Assembly: GCA_964593585.1 (NCBI GenBank)
Contig: CAZQIZ010000004.1
Location: 62,001-126,000, forward strand
Reading direction: 5' to 3'
Origin: JACQFV01 sp964593585
GTDB lineage: Bacteria > Zixibacteria > MSB-5A5 > WJJR01
Length of the DNA: 64,000 nt
Below are positions 52,849-62,316 of the stretch, piece by piece; positions within the stretch are counted from its first letter, which is position 1; each line of letters begins with the position of its first letter. Both the position numbers and the translations under genes were made by a program. The notes below the pieces were generated by a model, which saw only the letters and a list, made by a program, of their open reading frames with translations, searched no databases and was not told the origin of the DNA.

Positions 52849-53778
52849 CTACGAGGCGCGGAAGCGCTTCGGGCTGCGGTTTTCCCAGTCGACGTACATG
52901 GTGGACGCGACGAAAATCGATGAATAGGTCCCGATCAGAATCCCGACCAGGAGCGCGAGCGCGAAGTCGCGCAGGACCGGCCCGCCCACCATCGCCAAGA
53001 TGATCAAACAGGCCAGCACCGTGGTGCCGGTCATGATCGTGCGCGAAAGCACCTCGTTGATCGACAGATTGACCGACGGGACGAAGTCCGCCTTGCGGTG
53101 GAATTTCTTCAGGTTCTCCCGGATGCGGTCGTAGACGGTCACCTTGTCGGTGAGCGAGTACCCGGCGAGGGTCAGGATGGCCGAGATCAGCAGAATATTG
53201 ATCTCCACGCCCAACAGATAGAAGATCCCCAATACCGCCAGCACGTCATGGAAGGTGGCGATGGTGGCGCTGACGCCGAAGCGGAAATCGAACCGGATGG
53301 CGATGTAGATCAGGATCCCCAGAAGCGAGAGCGCCACGGCAATCAGGGTGTCCTTCTTGAGGTCCTTGCCCACCGCGGCGCCGACCTCGTGGACGGTGTC
53401 GAGGTTGAAATTGTTATTGGGGAAGTACTGCTTGATCAGATTGACCACCGATTGCGCCTTCTGCGTTTCGCCCTCGGCCACCTTGACGCGAATAAAGAAG
53501 GTGTAGGGCTGGGGGCGTCCGGCCACGTGCACGATTTCGGCGTCTTCGAAGCCGCCTCGTTCGAGGGCGGCGCGCAGCTCGCCGATGTCGACCGCCTGGT
53601 CGAAGTATCCCTCGACCACAGTCCCGCCGGTGAACTGGATCCCGAGGTTGGCATTGCCGGAGGCGATCATCACCGCGGCGAAAATCCCCAGGAGGACCAG
53701 CAGGGCCGAGAGCACATAGGCCGGGGTGCGCTTCCCGATGAAGTCGATGTTGGTGTCGCCAATGATGCGAAACGGCAT
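52849..53778 (-). CDS. secF: Protein-export protein SecF
   Basis: A 309-aa partner of SecD that uses the proton gradient to pull proteins through SecYEG. Six predicted helices; signatures FTGGTVVEGYFD, GYSLTDKVTVYDRIREN and LSRTIMTGTTVLACL. Follows secD by 23 bases. Confidence 0.97.
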   Translation of the reverse strand: MPFRIIGDTNIDFIGKRTPAYVLSALLVLLGIFAAVMIASGNANLGIQFTGGTVVEGYFDQAVDIGELRAALERGGFEDAEIVHVAGRPQPYTFFIRVKVAEGETQKAQSVVNLIKQYFPNNNFNLDTVHEVGAAVGKDLKKDTLIAVALSLLGILIYIAIRFDFRFGVSATIATFHDVLAVLGIFYLLGVEINILLISAILTLAGYSLTDKVTVYDRIRENLKKFHRKADFVPSVNLSINEVLSRTIMTGTTVLACLIILAMVGGPVLRDFALALLVGILIGTYSSIFVASTMYVDWENRSPKRFRAS

Positions 53779-53801
53779 ATAGGATTCTCCGCTGCGGTCC
53801 C

Positions 53802-55502
53802 TTAAATCGAGAGCGTCTTGTACGACTTGCGGAAGTCGAAGACCACCCGGGTCACGACCACCGCGGTGAACAGACTGATCGCCACACCCCAGAAGAGCGT
53901 GACGGCGAATCCCTTGATGGGACCGGTGCCAAAGATGAAGAGGGCCAGCGCGGTAATCAGCGTGGTGACATGCGAGTCGATGATCGCCGACATGGCGCGG
54001 TCGTAGCCCGCGTCGATCGCGTTGCGCACCGACTTGCCGGCGCGCATCTCCTCGCGGATGCGCTCGAAGATCAGCACATTGGCGTCCACCGACATGCCCA
54101 GCGACAGGATGAATCCGGCGATGCCGGGCATCGTCAGGGTGGCATGCAACACCGCCATCACGCCCAACAGGAAGACCCCGTTGAACAGAAGCCCCACGTT
54201 GGCGATCAGTCCGGAGAGCCGGTAGTAGAACGCCATGATCAGGAAGACCGCCAACAGGCCCAGGAGCGAAGCGTTGATCCCGCGTCGGATCGAGTCCTGT
54301 CCGAGCGACGGCCCAATCACATTGTTCTCGATCACGTTGACCGGAGCGGGCAGGGCGCCGGCGCGCAGCACAATGGCCAGATCGTTGGCGTCCTCATAGG
54401 TGGCATTGCCGCCCATGGTGATCTGCCCGCGGTCCTGAATACGCGACTGGATCTCGGGGGCCGACTCAACGCGATTGTCGAGCACGATCGCCAGCGGCTT
54501 GTTGATATTGGCGCCGGTGAGGCGAGCAAACTTGCGTCCGCCTTCACGAGTCAGTTGGAAATTGACGATCGGTTTGCGGAACTGGTCGAACGACGGCTTG
54601 GCATCGGTGAGGTACTTGCCTTCCAGCTCGACCTGCTTCTTGAGCAGATAGAGTCGCTCGACTTCCAACCCGCCGACAAACTCGGAGCGAGTGCTCCAGG
54701 CGAACTCCACGTCCGGAGGGATCAGTTTCTGCACATCCGGACGCGCGAGGATCAGTTCCACCAGCGGCACTTCATCCTTGGCCACCATCCAGCCGTAGCC
54801 GCCCGACGGATCCAGCAGCGAGGAGAGCGGCGCTTCCTTGGGAATCTGCGGCGGGAGCACTTCGGCGGTGTCCTGCGTCAGGTCCGGCGACTCGGTCTGG
54901 GCCAATTCGGCGGCGCCGGTGGTGTCGGACTTGGCGGTGTCGGCGCCGAAAAGCGATTCGAGCGCGCCGCGCTCGCCGGCGGTGTCGGACGGCGCGGTGG
55001 TGGTGTCCAGTCCGGCGGCGGCTTCCAAGGCACGGTCTATGCGGTCCAAAAGCAGGGACGATATCTCCGGCGACTCAAGCAGCTTGAATTCCAAGAGCGC
55101 GGTGCGACCGATCAGCTCGCGGGCGCGCTCGGGATCGCTGATGCCGGGCAATTCGACCACGATGCGGTCCTTGCCCTGCACGGCAATCACCGGCTCGGCC
55201 ACCCCGAACTGGTCGACGCGGTTGCGCAGGATTTCCTTGGCGCGATCGACGGCGTCGGAGGCCTCATCGGGGTTGAGATTTGTCTTGTCGACCTGAAGAA
55301 CCAGGCGCATCCCGCCTCGCAGATCGAGGCCGAGCTTCATCGCCTTTTGTTGCAGTCTGATCCAGCTTTGCGGATCGGTTTTGGCCAGTTCTTCCCGCTC
55401 GGCCGGCGACATCATGTACAGATCGATGGTCGGGTAGAGAAACCAGAACGATCCGGCCAACAGAAAGAGGATGAGCCCGATTTTCCAGCCTTGTCCCTGC
55501 AT
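53802..55502 (-). CDS. secD: Protein-export protein SecD
   Basis: A 566-aa SecD: first helix, periplasmic P1 domain (GLDLRGGMRLVLQVD, RVDQFGVAEPVIAVQG), an inserted Asp/Ser/Thr-rich stretch (about 165-240), then five helices with GGNATYEDANDLAIVLRAGA, GMSVDANVLIFERIREE. ATG 55502 is chosen because the first helix follows directly; the upstream 16 codons look untranslated. It has a clear promoter 73 bases upstream. Confidence 0.97.
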   Translation of the reverse strand: MQGQGWKIGLILFLLAGSFWFLYPTIDLYMMSPAEREELAKTDPQSWIRLQQKAMKLGLDLRGGMRLVLQVDKTNLNPDEASDAVDRAKEILRNRVDQFGVAEPVIAVQGKDRIVVELPGISDPERARELIGRTALLEFKLLESPEISSLLLDRIDRALEAAAGLDTTTAPSDTAGERGALESLFGADTAKSDTTGAAELAQTESPDLTQDTAEVLPPQIPKEAPLSSLLDPSGGYGWMVAKDEVPLVELILARPDVQKLIPPDVEFAWSTRSEFVGGLEVERLYLLKKQVELEGKYLTDAKPSFDQFRKPIVNFQLTREGGRKFARLTGANINKPLAIVLDNRVESAPEIQSRIQDRGQITMGGNATYEDANDLAIVLRAGALPAPVNVIENNVIGPSLGQDSIRRGINASLLGLLAVFLIMAFYYRLSGLIANVGLLFNGVFLLGVMAVLHATLTMPGIAGFILSLGMSVDANVLIFERIREEMRAGKSVRNAIDAGYDRAMSAIIDSHVTTLITALALFIFGTGPIKGFAVTLFWGVAISLFTAVVVTRVVFDFRKSYKTLSI

Positions 55503-55574
55503 GCTCTGAAGTCCCAGTTGGTTGACGGCACACCGGCACCAATAATTCAAAGTGCCGGAAAAAAATAGACCGCC

Positions 55575-55602
55575 AATATACCCCGAACCTCCGCAATGTC
55601 AA
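55575..55602 (-). promoter_or_regulatory. Promoter for secD-secF
   Basis: Minus strand TTGACA (55602-55597), 16-base spacer, TATATT (55580-55575): perfect -35 and strong -10. Start near 55568, leaving a 66-base leader. Confidence 0.75.
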
Positions 55603-55812
55603 ATGATTATCCCGCGGGAAACTGTCACAGTCGCGTGACGACGGCGATTTTCAACTTCCTGGCTGGCAGGGAGTTGATTGTCGGCTGCAACAGGCGCTCG
55701 CAGGGCAGTGCGCAAGCCCTTCATCCCGCTTTCGGCTTGAAACTGACGTTTGGGAATGCGACCTTCGCAGGCGATGAACAGCATGCGGCCCTCAGTCGAA
55801 AGGATCACGACC
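55603..55812 (+). other. Intergenic region upstream of the M16 peptidase
   Basis: No gene is supported. A TTGAAA followed 17 bases later by GACCTT is the only promoter-like pair for the downstream gene, and it is weak. Confidence 0.35.
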
Positions 55813-58461
55813 ATGCAACATGCAACGCTCTTCATGTCAACAAGTTATCGGGCAGTGGCCGGGATGGCCGTTGGGGCGGTCCTCTTTTTCATCGCCGGTG
55901 CAACGTCCGCTGTCGGTCAGGCCCGCACGCCCTCGCAGACCACAGCCTATAAGGCGCCCAACGGCATGGAGATCCTGCTGAAGGAGAATCATTCCAGTCC
56001 GATGATCGCGTCGATTGTCTTTGTCAATTCCGGCGCCAAGTACGAGACCGACTTCAATAATGGGACGACGCATTTCCTTGAGCATCTGCTGTTCAACGGC
56101 ACCGCCAGTCGGACCCAGGAGCAGATTTCCGACCGCATCAAGAATCTGGGCGGATACATCAACGCCTTCACGCGCAAGGAAGTGACCGCCTATATGTCGC
56201 TGGTGCCACGCGAGCATATCGCCGAGGCGCTCGACATCCAGCAGGACATGCTCTTCAACTCGATCTTCCCGGAGGATCGGTTCCCCAAGGAACGCAAGAT
56301 CGTGATCGAGGAGATCCGCAAGGACTCCGACTCGCCGGACTATGTCGCCGAGTTGTTCCATGACCGCTGGGCCTATCAGGGCAGCCCCTACGCCCGTCCG
56401 GTGCTCGGCTATGAGAACCTGATCGCGACGATCCCGCGCGAGGAAGTCATCGACTATTACCACACGTATTACCAGCCGAACAACATGACGCTGCTGGTGA
56501 TCGGCGACTTCGAGACCGCGGCGATGAAAAAGGAGATCGAGCGGACGTTCGGCCAGCACCCGGCGCGGCCGCTGCCGGAGCGTCCGGCGATCACCGTGCC
56601 CGCGATCTCCGGCGCGGTGGTGCAGACAACCGAGGCCGACATCGGCGAGACACGGGTCGATGTGCATATCCGGCTGCCGCTGTACCATGACCCGGCGTAC
56701 ATGCCGCTGGCGCTCTGGTCGGAAATCCTCAACGACGAGGCCCTCTCCCCGCTCATCAAGAACCTGACCAAGGGAGACAACCCGCCGGCCACACGGGTGA
56801 GCGTGTCGCTGGAGACGCAGGCCGAGTTCAGTGCCTACCGCATCTCCGCCGCCAGCGACAAAGCCGAGCGGGCCGACGAAATTCTGTCCGGCATCCTGTC
56901 GACGCTGAAGAACTTGTCCGCCACATCGATCGCCGACGACGACATCCGCACCATCGGGACCCGGCTGCGGGTCGAGGACATATTCCTGCGCGAGCGGCTT
57001 CATTATTACGCGATCATGAAGGCGCCGATGCTGGTGGTCACCGGCTATGATTTCGTCGATCAGTTGCCGGACCGTCTGGCGCAAGTCACGCCGTCGCAGC
57101 TGCAGAAGGCGGCCGCGCAGTATCTCCAGGGGACGGCCTATGTGGCCACGATCGTGACGCCTCCCGATTCCGCCGCGATGGCGGCGGCCCCCGCGGATCT
57201 GTCGCGTACGGTCTATCGCAAGGAGACGCTGCCCAACGGGCTGCAGGTGGTCATCAAGAGCAACCCCGATTCGCGGGTGTTCGCGCTCAATGTGCTGGGC
57301 AAGAACCGTTCGGCGATCGAGCCGGAGGGCATGGACGGCATCTCCGATTTCGTCAACCGGATGCTGACATCGGGCACCACGACGCGGACCGCGGATCAGA
57401 TCAGCCGCGAGCTGACGGCCATCGGAGCGGAGCTGACCACCAACGACAATCCCTACATTCCTTACGACGATCATTACACCACGCCGCAATACACCTTCAT
57501 CAAGTTCGCCACCATTGATGAATACGCCGCCGCCGGGGCATCGCTTTTGGCCGATCTGGTCGCCAACGCCTCCTTCCCCGCCGACGAAGTCGAGAACAAG
57601 CGGCGCGAGGTGATGGGGCTATTGGGGATGGCGTCGGGGTCGACCAATCAGGTCTGCCGCGATGTGTTCAATCGGACGCTCTTCGGCGACGGACCGTATG
57701 CCCGGCCGATCATGGGATCGATGGCCTCGGTGCCGCAATTCAGCAGCGAGTCGCTTCAGGCGCATCGGGCGCGGCTGTATGCGCCGGCAAATGTGATTCT
57801 GACCTGCGTGACCGGGCTGCCGGTCGACACGGCGCTGGCCCTCATCGTCTCGGCGTTCGGCGGGATGAACGGCGCGGGCAGCGCGGTGGCGATTCCGCCG
57901 CCGGCGGCGCCGAGCACGGTGCAGGCCGAGCACAAGGCCATGCAGAAAGAGCAGATCTACATCTATCTGGGCAACGCGACCGCGGGCGCGGCCTCGCCCG
58001 ACATGCCGGCGCTCCTGGTCGCCAACAACATCCTTTCGGCGCGTCTGGCCAATGAACTGCGCGAAAAGCAGGGGCTGGCCTATTCGGTGGGTTCGTCGGT
58101 GCAGTTCGACCGCGACTTCGGCTGGTTCACTTGCAAGATGGGAACGGGGAAAGCCAACTTCGCCAAGGCCAAGGATGGGATTGTCGAGCAGATCCGTCGG
58201 TTGCACGATGAGCCGGTGTCGGCCGAAGAGCTGGAAACCGCGCAGAACACGCTCTGGGGGTCTTCGTTGACCTCGCGCCTGTCGCGCGTCAACCAGGCCT
58301 TCTTCATGGGTGTCGATGAGTTTCTCGGCCTCGGCTACGATTTCAGCGACCGGATGATCGAGCAGGTGCGCGCCGTGACCGTCGCCGATGTCCAGCGCGT
58401 GGCGAAGACCTACTTCCACGCCGACAGTTACATCCTGGCGACGGTCGGAGCGTTGGAATAG
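55813..58461 (+). CDS. M16 family zinc peptidase (pitrilysin-like), exported
   Basis: An 882-aa periplasmic insulinase-like peptidase with a signal peptide (GMAVGAVLFFIAGATSAVGQ). The inverted zinc motif HFLEH is at 87-91, with the third ligand in KIVIEEIRK (Glu166 or Glu167). It contains two M16 halves: the C-terminal half (from about 480, ETLPNGLQVVIKSNPDSRVF) lacks HxxEH and is the usual inactive half. ATG 55813 has AAAGGATC upstream; ATG 55834 is an alternative. Substrate unknown. Confidence 0.93.
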   Translation: MQHATLFMSTSYRAVAGMAVGAVLFFIAGATSAVGQARTPSQTTAYKAPNGMEILLKENHSSPMIASIVFVNSGAKYETDFNNGTTHFLEHLLFNGTASRTQEQISDRIKNLGGYINAFTRKEVTAYMSLVPREHIAEALDIQQDMLFNSIFPEDRFPKERKIVIEEIRKDSDSPDYVAELFHDRWAYQGSPYARPVLGYENLIATIPREEVIDYYHTYYQPNNMTLLVIGDFETAAMKKEIERTFGQHPARPLPERPAITVPAISGAVVQTTEADIGETRVDVHIRLPLYHDPAYMPLALWSEILNDEALSPLIKNLTKGDNPPATRVSVSLETQAEFSAYRISAASDKAERADEILSGILSTLKNLSATSIADDDIRTIGTRLRVEDIFLRERLHYYAIMKAPMLVVTGYDFVDQLPDRLAQVTPSQLQKAAAQYLQGTAYVATIVTPPDSAAMAAAPADLSRTVYRKETLPNGLQVVIKSNPDSRVFALNVLGKNRSAIEPEGMDGISDFVNRMLTSGTTTRTADQISRELTAIGAELTTNDNPYIPYDDHYTTPQYTFIKFATIDEYAAAGASLLADLVANASFPADEVENKRREVMGLLGMASGSTNQVCRDVFNRTLFGDGPYARPIMGSMASVPQFSSESLQAHRARLYAPANVILTCVTGLPVDTALALIVSAFGGMNGAGSAVAIPPPAAPSTVQAEHKAMQKEQIYIYLGNATAGAASPDMPALLVANNILSARLANELREKQGLAYSVGSSVQFDRDFGWFTCKMGTGKANFAKAKDGIVEQIRRLHDEPVSAEELETAQNTLWGSSLTSRLSRVNQAFFMGVDEFLGLGYDFSDRMIEQVRAVTVADVQRVAKTYFHADSYILATVGALE

Positions 58462-58463
58462 CC

Positions 58464-58967
58464 CTACGGGGTGAGCTGAAAGGTCGTGTCAAGGGAGCCG
58501 GAGCCGAGACCCGTCCACAGCGTGTCGCCGACCGCATTGACCGATCGTCGGCCGGTCTGATACTGGACTCGGAAGCGGTAGGTGCCCTCGGGGGTCGGGG
58601 CATCGATGGGAACCCAGGTCTCCTTGCCGCTGATTGTGTCGCCGCTGGGATGGACAGCGGGATCGAAGAACGTGCGCTCCAGGAGCGTCGCGGCATCCCG
58701 GTCAAGGTGGTAGCCCGTGATGCGCATCCGACGCCGCGCGGTGGAATGAAAGGCGATGCGCCATTGCAGTTCGATCCCGGTCTCGACCTTGCCGTCGGCC
58801 ACGTATCCGTGGTAATCGAGACTGGCGAAACGCACCTGGGTGGTATCGACAAGGCGGCCGGAACCGCCGGACGATGTCGGGGAATCGGAGTCGCAGGAGG
58901 CCAAGGCCATGACGGCCAGCAGGCCCGTCAGCGCCGACACCCGGATCGCGGTCGGCCACGCTCGCAT
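58464..58967 (-). CDS. Predicted lipoprotein, unknown function
   Basis: A 167-aa protein with a lipoprotein signal (LLAVMALASCDSDSP, Cys near residue 25, Asp at +2), a Ser/Gly linker and a beta-sandwich-like domain ending in the FRVQYQTGRRSVNAVG region. GGAG lies upstream of the ATG. Its stop is 2 bases from the convergent M16 peptidase stop. No family was recognised. Confidence 0.72.
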   Translation of the reverse strand: MRAWPTAIRVSALTGLLAVMALASCDSDSPTSSGGSGRLVDTTQVRFASLDYHGYVADGKVETGIELQWRIAFHSTARRRMRITGYHLDRDAATLLERTFFDPAVHPSGDTISGKETWVPIDAPTPEGTYRFRVQYQTGRRSVNAVGDTLWTGLGSGSLDTTFQLTP

Positions 58968-59022
58968 CGTTTGCTCCTACCCGACAATACGAAGGAACCG
59001 GCGATCGAATTGGCCCCAGGAC

Positions 59023-59052
59023 TTGACAGACCGTCAGTCGGGAGCCTACTCT
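59023..59052 (+). promoter_or_regulatory. Promoter for the SDR-selenoprotein-synthase operon
   Basis: Perfect TTGACA (59023-59028), 18-base spacer, TACTCT (59047-59052); transcription would start near 59059, 18 bases before the GTG. Confidence 0.5.
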
Positions 59053-59076
59053 GTGCCCACACCATGAGGAGCATCC

Positions 59077-59859
59077 GTGAGTGAGAAGCGATTTGCCAAT
59101 CAGTTGGCGCTGGTGACCGGGGCCTCGTCGGGAATCGGGGCGGCGACCGCGCGCGCCTTCGCCGCCGAGGGGGCGCGGTTGATCATTGCCGCGCGCCGCA
59201 CCGACCGTCTTGAAAAAATGGCCGCGGAGATGCAGTCGGCGCACGGCAGCCAAGTCTTCGTGCTGGAGCTTGATCTGCTGAAACAGCGGGAAGCGATGGC
59301 GCGGCTGGAGGCGTTGCCGGCGGCGTGGAAGGCGGTCGATATTCTCGTCAACAACGCCGGGTTGTCGCGCGGACTGGACAAGCTGCACGAGGGCCGTTAC
59401 GACGACTGGGAAGAGATGATCGAGGTCAACGTGAAGGGGCTTTTGGCGGTCAGCCGGGCGGTGATTCCATGGATGGTGGCGCGCGGCCAGGGGCATATCA
59501 TCAACATCGGTTCGATCGCCGGCCGCGAAGTCTATCCGGGGGGCAACGTGTATTGCGCCTCGAAGTTCGCCGTGCGCGCGATCAACAAGGGCATGTCGAT
59601 CGATCTGGTCGGCACGCCGATCCGGGTGACCTCCGTCGATCCGGCGCTGACCGAGACCGAATTCAGTCTGGTGCGGTATCGCGGCGACACGAAACGCGCG
59701 GCGATGCCGTATCAGGGACTCCGGGCGCTCTCGGGCGAGGACATCGCCGAGGCGATCCTCTGGGCGGCGTCGCGTCCGGCCCATGTCAACGTCTCCGAGA
59801 TGGTGATCTATCCGACGGCGCAACGATCCGCGACGATAGTGCATCGCAACGACCACTAA
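59077..59859 (+). CDS. Short-chain dehydrogenase/reductase (YdfG-like)
   Basis: A 260-aa NAD(P)-dependent SDR. Cofactor motif TGASSGIG at 15-22, NNAG near 90, catalytic Ser in NIGSIAG and the YCASK Tyr-Lys pair. The sequence (KRAAMPYQGLRALSGEDIAE, HVNVSEMVIYPTAQ) resembles the 3-hydroxy acid dehydrogenase YdfG. GTG start with GAGGAG upstream. First gene of a plus-strand operon with the selenoprotein and the prenyl synthase-like gene. Confidence 0.92.
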   Translation: MSEKRFANQLALVTGASSGIGAATARAFAAEGARLIIAARRTDRLEKMAAEMQSAHGSQVFVLELDLLKQREAMARLEALPAAWKAVDILVNNAGLSRGLDKLHEGRYDDWEEMIEVNVKGLLAVSRAVIPWMVARGQGHIINIGSIAGREVYPGGNVYCASKFAVRAINKGMSIDLVGTPIRVTSVDPALTETEFSLVRYRGDTKRAAMPYQGLRALSGEDIAEAILWAASRPAHVNVSEMVIYPTAQRSATIVHRNDH

Positions 59860-59882
59860 CCCTGACGCCGAAAGGACGGGCC

Positions 59883-60104
59883 ATGGCCAAGCGTGTGACA
59901 ATCAAGTACTGCAACGAGTGAAACTACCTTCCCCGCGCCGCCAGTCTGGCGGACGAACTGAAGAAGACATTGGGCATCGACGCGGAGTTGATCGCCGGCA
60001 GCGGCGGCGTCTTCGAGGTCAAGGCCGATGACCTGCTGGTCTTTTCGAAGAAAGTGTCCGGACGATTCCCGGAGCCGTCCGAGATCATCACGGCGTTGAA
60101 ATAG
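59883..60104 (+). CDS. Rdx-family selenoprotein (SelW/SelT/SelH-like) with in-frame UGA
   Basis: A 73-aa thioredoxin-like protein read through a TGA at 59919-59921 as selenocysteine. The frame gives MAKRVTIKYCNE-Sec-NYLPRAA, i.e. the Rdx CxxU redox motif at residues 10-13, followed by helix SLADELKKTLGIDAELIAG, the GGVFEV strand and the typical FPEPSEIITALK end at TAG 60102. AAAGGAC sits 5 bases before the ATG. A standard gene finder would stop at 12 codons. It lies between the SDR and the synthase. Sec insertion needs selA/selB/selC/selD elsewhere in the genome. Confidence 0.88.
59938..59952 (+). promoter_or_regulatory. Bacterial SECIS-like hairpin
   Basis: CCGCCA pairs with TGGCGG around the loop GTC. 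The loop starts 22 bases after the UGA and begins with G, as expected for bacterial SECIS elements recognised by SelB. Confidence 0.65.
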
Positions 60105-60117
60105 GACCAATGCGCGC

Positions 60118-61023
60118 ATGAGCGCCCCGCTCGATCTGGACGCCGCCTACGCGGCCTGCGAAACGCTTTCCGGACGGGACAAGCCGCACCTGTACGCCGC
60201 GGCGCAACTGTTCGAGCGACCGGCGGTGCGTCGCGCATTTGTGGCCACCTACGCCTCCATGCGGGTCATCGACGATGCGATTGACGGAATTCCCAACCGC
60301 GCATCGCTGACCGCCGACCGGCGACGCAACGAACTGGGGCGGGTGGCGCAGTGGCTCGCGGCGGTGCACGCCGCCCGTCAGGGGACACCGCCGCCGGGGC
60401 CGCTCTGGACCGCGTTGGCGGATACGATGGCGCGCTTTGCCTTCCCGCTCGAACCCTGGCAGAACCTGGCGGAGGCCATGTCGGCCGATGTGGTCACTCC
60501 CTCGTTCCGCACCTGGGATGAGCTGCGTCATTACATGCATGGCGCGTCGGTGGCGCCGGCGGTGGTCTTCATGTATCTGGTGCTGATGAAGCCGGGCCCG
60601 GACGGGATCTTTCGGACCACGTGGAGTTATGACCGTGTGCTGGCCGCCACCGAGGACCTGGCGGTGTTTTGTTATTGCGTGCACATCCTGCGCGACGTCG
60701 CCGTGGACCTGACGCTGGGTGAATCCGGGCTGGTCTACCTTCCGGAGGAGGACCTGTCGCGATTCGGGATGGCGCGCGAGGATCTGCATCGGCTGCGCGA
60801 CGCGGGAGTCGCCAACGGCGCCTATCGCCAGTTGGCGCTCTACGAGGCGCAGCGGGCCTGGGACCACCTGGCGCGGGGTCGCGCCCGACTGCCCGAGATT
60901 CTGGCCGAGGCGGAGCCGTCCAACGGCCGGGCACTCACCATCCTGATCGACACCTACGAACGCATCCTCGGCGGACTTCAGGAACGCGAGTTCGACGTTT
61001 TTGCCACCGCGCCCACGGCCTAA
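60118..61023 (+). CDS. Squalene/phytoene synthase family protein
   Basis: A 301-aa head-to-head prenyl synthase-like protein. The first Asp-rich motif is DDAID (about 52-56), the second HILRDVAVDL (RDxxxD, about 196-201), and YLPEEDL matches the conserved loop after it. The product (squalene, dehydrosqualene, phytoene or other) cannot be told; no carotenoid or hopanoid genes are adjacent. Third gene of the SDR operon. Confidence 0.9.
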   Translation: MSAPLDLDAAYAACETLSGRDKPHLYAAAQLFERPAVRRAFVATYASMRVIDDAIDGIPNRASLTADRRRNELGRVAQWLAAVHAARQGTPPPGPLWTALADTMARFAFPLEPWQNLAEAMSADVVTPSFRTWDELRHYMHGASVAPAVVFMYLVLMKPGPDGIFRTTWSYDRVLAATEDLAVFCYCVHILRDVAVDLTLGESGLVYLPEEDLSRFGMAREDLHRLRDAGVANGAYRQLALYEAQRAWDHLARGRARLPEILAEAEPSNGRALTILIDTYERILGGLQEREFDVFATAPTA

Positions 61024-61118
61024 ATCACTTCACGCGCGGTTTTCCGTTGACGGCCGTCATGGCCGGGCGGTGATTAGCCCATCACAGGTGTCTGCGCCTC
61101 CGCAGACGAGGAGGGTCA

Positions 61119-61673
61119 ATGGTAAAACGGATCATGATTGCGGCGGTGGCGACACTGGCACTGAGTCTGCCGACCGCGGTCGCGCACGCGACTGGCTGGG
61201 GCATCGGCGGCTTCGGCGGGGTCAGCATTCCGATCGCGCAAGACGATGCGGCCAACGGAATGGTCTTCGGCGGACATCTGCGGTTGTCGCTGGGGGGCAT
61301 GCTCGGCATCGAGCCGAATTTCACGTATTTCAAGAACGGCGACTGGGAAATCGACGAGTTGCCCGGCGAAACGTTTGAGGGTTCCAAGCTCACCTCTGTG
61401 GGCATCAACGTCATCCTCGGCGGCGCCGGACCGGCGGTCGGGTTTCGCTTCTTCCCCTTCGGCGGAATCAAGTACTACAATGAAGAGAACGACTTCCGCG
61501 ACTTCAGCGACGGGCAGCTGGGGTTCTGCGGCGGCATGGGATTCGAGATTGGCTCGGGTCCGCTGGGCATCGAAGCGCGCGCCTCGGGCGAAGTTTTGCC
61601 GCTGGACAATGATGGATCGCGCAAGTGGGTGCACCTGCGCGCGGGACTCAACTACTACTTTGGCGTGAGATGA
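61119..61673 (+). CDS. Outer-membrane beta-barrel protein
   Basis: A 184-aa protein with a signal peptide (MIAAVATLALSLPTAVAHA) followed by alternating amphipathic strands (WGIGGFGGVSIPIAQ, GHLRLSLGGMLGIEPNFTYF, VGFRFFPFGGIKYY) and a terminal aromatic strand LRAGLNYYFGVR, typical of an eight-stranded OmpA/OmpW-like barrel. Function unknown. Confidence 0.85.
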   Translation: MVKRIMIAAVATLALSLPTAVAHATGWGIGGFGGVSIPIAQDDAANGMVFGGHLRLSLGGMLGIEPNFTYFKNGDWEIDELPGETFEGSKLTSVGINVILGGAGPAVGFRFFPFGGIKYYNEENDFRDFSDGQLGFCGGMGFEIGSGPLGIEARASGEVLPLDNDGSRKWVHLRAGLNYYFGVR

Positions 61674-61690
61674 AACGAGGCGAACCGACC

Positions 61691-62242
61691 ATGACAAAAA
61701 CCAGACTTCACAAAGGATACCTGGCGGCCGCGCTGACGCTGTTGCTTCTGGCCGCGGGATGTATCGTGTCCGGCCAGTTTGTCGTCGTCATCGCCGGCAC
61801 AAGCACCATCACATCCGACGACGAGACGCTCGACCATCTGGCCGTCGACTTAACGGACAACGAGACCTGGCAGGACCACAAGGATGACATCCAGGCGATC
61901 GTCGACGTGAAATTCGAATGCGAGTTCGTCAACAACAACCTGAATTCCGCCGCCGAAGGCGAGCTTTACATTTCCACAGAGTTGTACACCACCGTGGAGC
62001 AGGTCCGTACCAACGCGACCAAAGTCTTCGGCGGGCTGGCGCTGGAACCCTCGGAGGTTCGGTCCGTCTCGTTTTCCGAGTCGGCCGACTACATCGAGAA
62101 CCTGGAGACGGTGCTCGACTTGCTCGAAGGCGGCCAGTTTTACTTCTACGGCATCGCCGCGGAGGCCCCGTTCAACATCACGGTGCGCGGTGTGGGCAAC
62201 AAACAATTCCCGCGCTTCCTAATTACGTTTTCAGCCGGTTGA
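61691..62242 (+). CDS. Predicted lipoprotein, unknown function
   Basis: A 183-aa protein with a lipobox (LLLLAAGC, Cys near residue 23) and a beta-rich exported domain (VVVIAGTSTITSDDETLDHL, NLETVLDLLEGGQFYFYGIA). ATG 61691 is preferred; ATG 61670 overlaps the previous stop (ATGA). It follows the beta-barrel gene, so the two may form an envelope pair. Confidence 0.75.
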   Translation: MTKTRLHKGYLAAALTLLLLAAGCIVSGQFVVVIAGTSTITSDDETLDHLAVDLTDNETWQDHKDDIQAIVDVKFECEFVNNNLNSAAEGELYISTELYTTVEQVRTNATKVFGGLALEPSEVRSVSFSESADYIENLETVLDLLEGGQFYFYGIAAEAPFNITVRGVGNKQFPRFLITFSAG

Positions 62243-62266
62243 GAACGCGCCACACCCGCAAATGCA

Positions 62267-62294
62267 AAAGGCCGGCGCTGACGCGCCGGCCTTT
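62267..62294. terminator. Bidirectional terminator
   Basis: Perfect 12-bp arms AAAGGCCGGCGC and GCGCCGGCCTTT with a TGAC loop between two convergent genes; a T-rich tract follows on the minus strand. Confidence 0.8.
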
Positions 62295-62316
62295 ACTTGT
62301 CGAGCCCGACATGTCT

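Noticed and set aside
59883..59921. Treating the TGA as the end of a 12-codon peptide or a pseudogene
   Set aside because: The frame continues with Rdx-like sequence, the TGA is at the known Sec site, and a hairpin follows at the expected distance.
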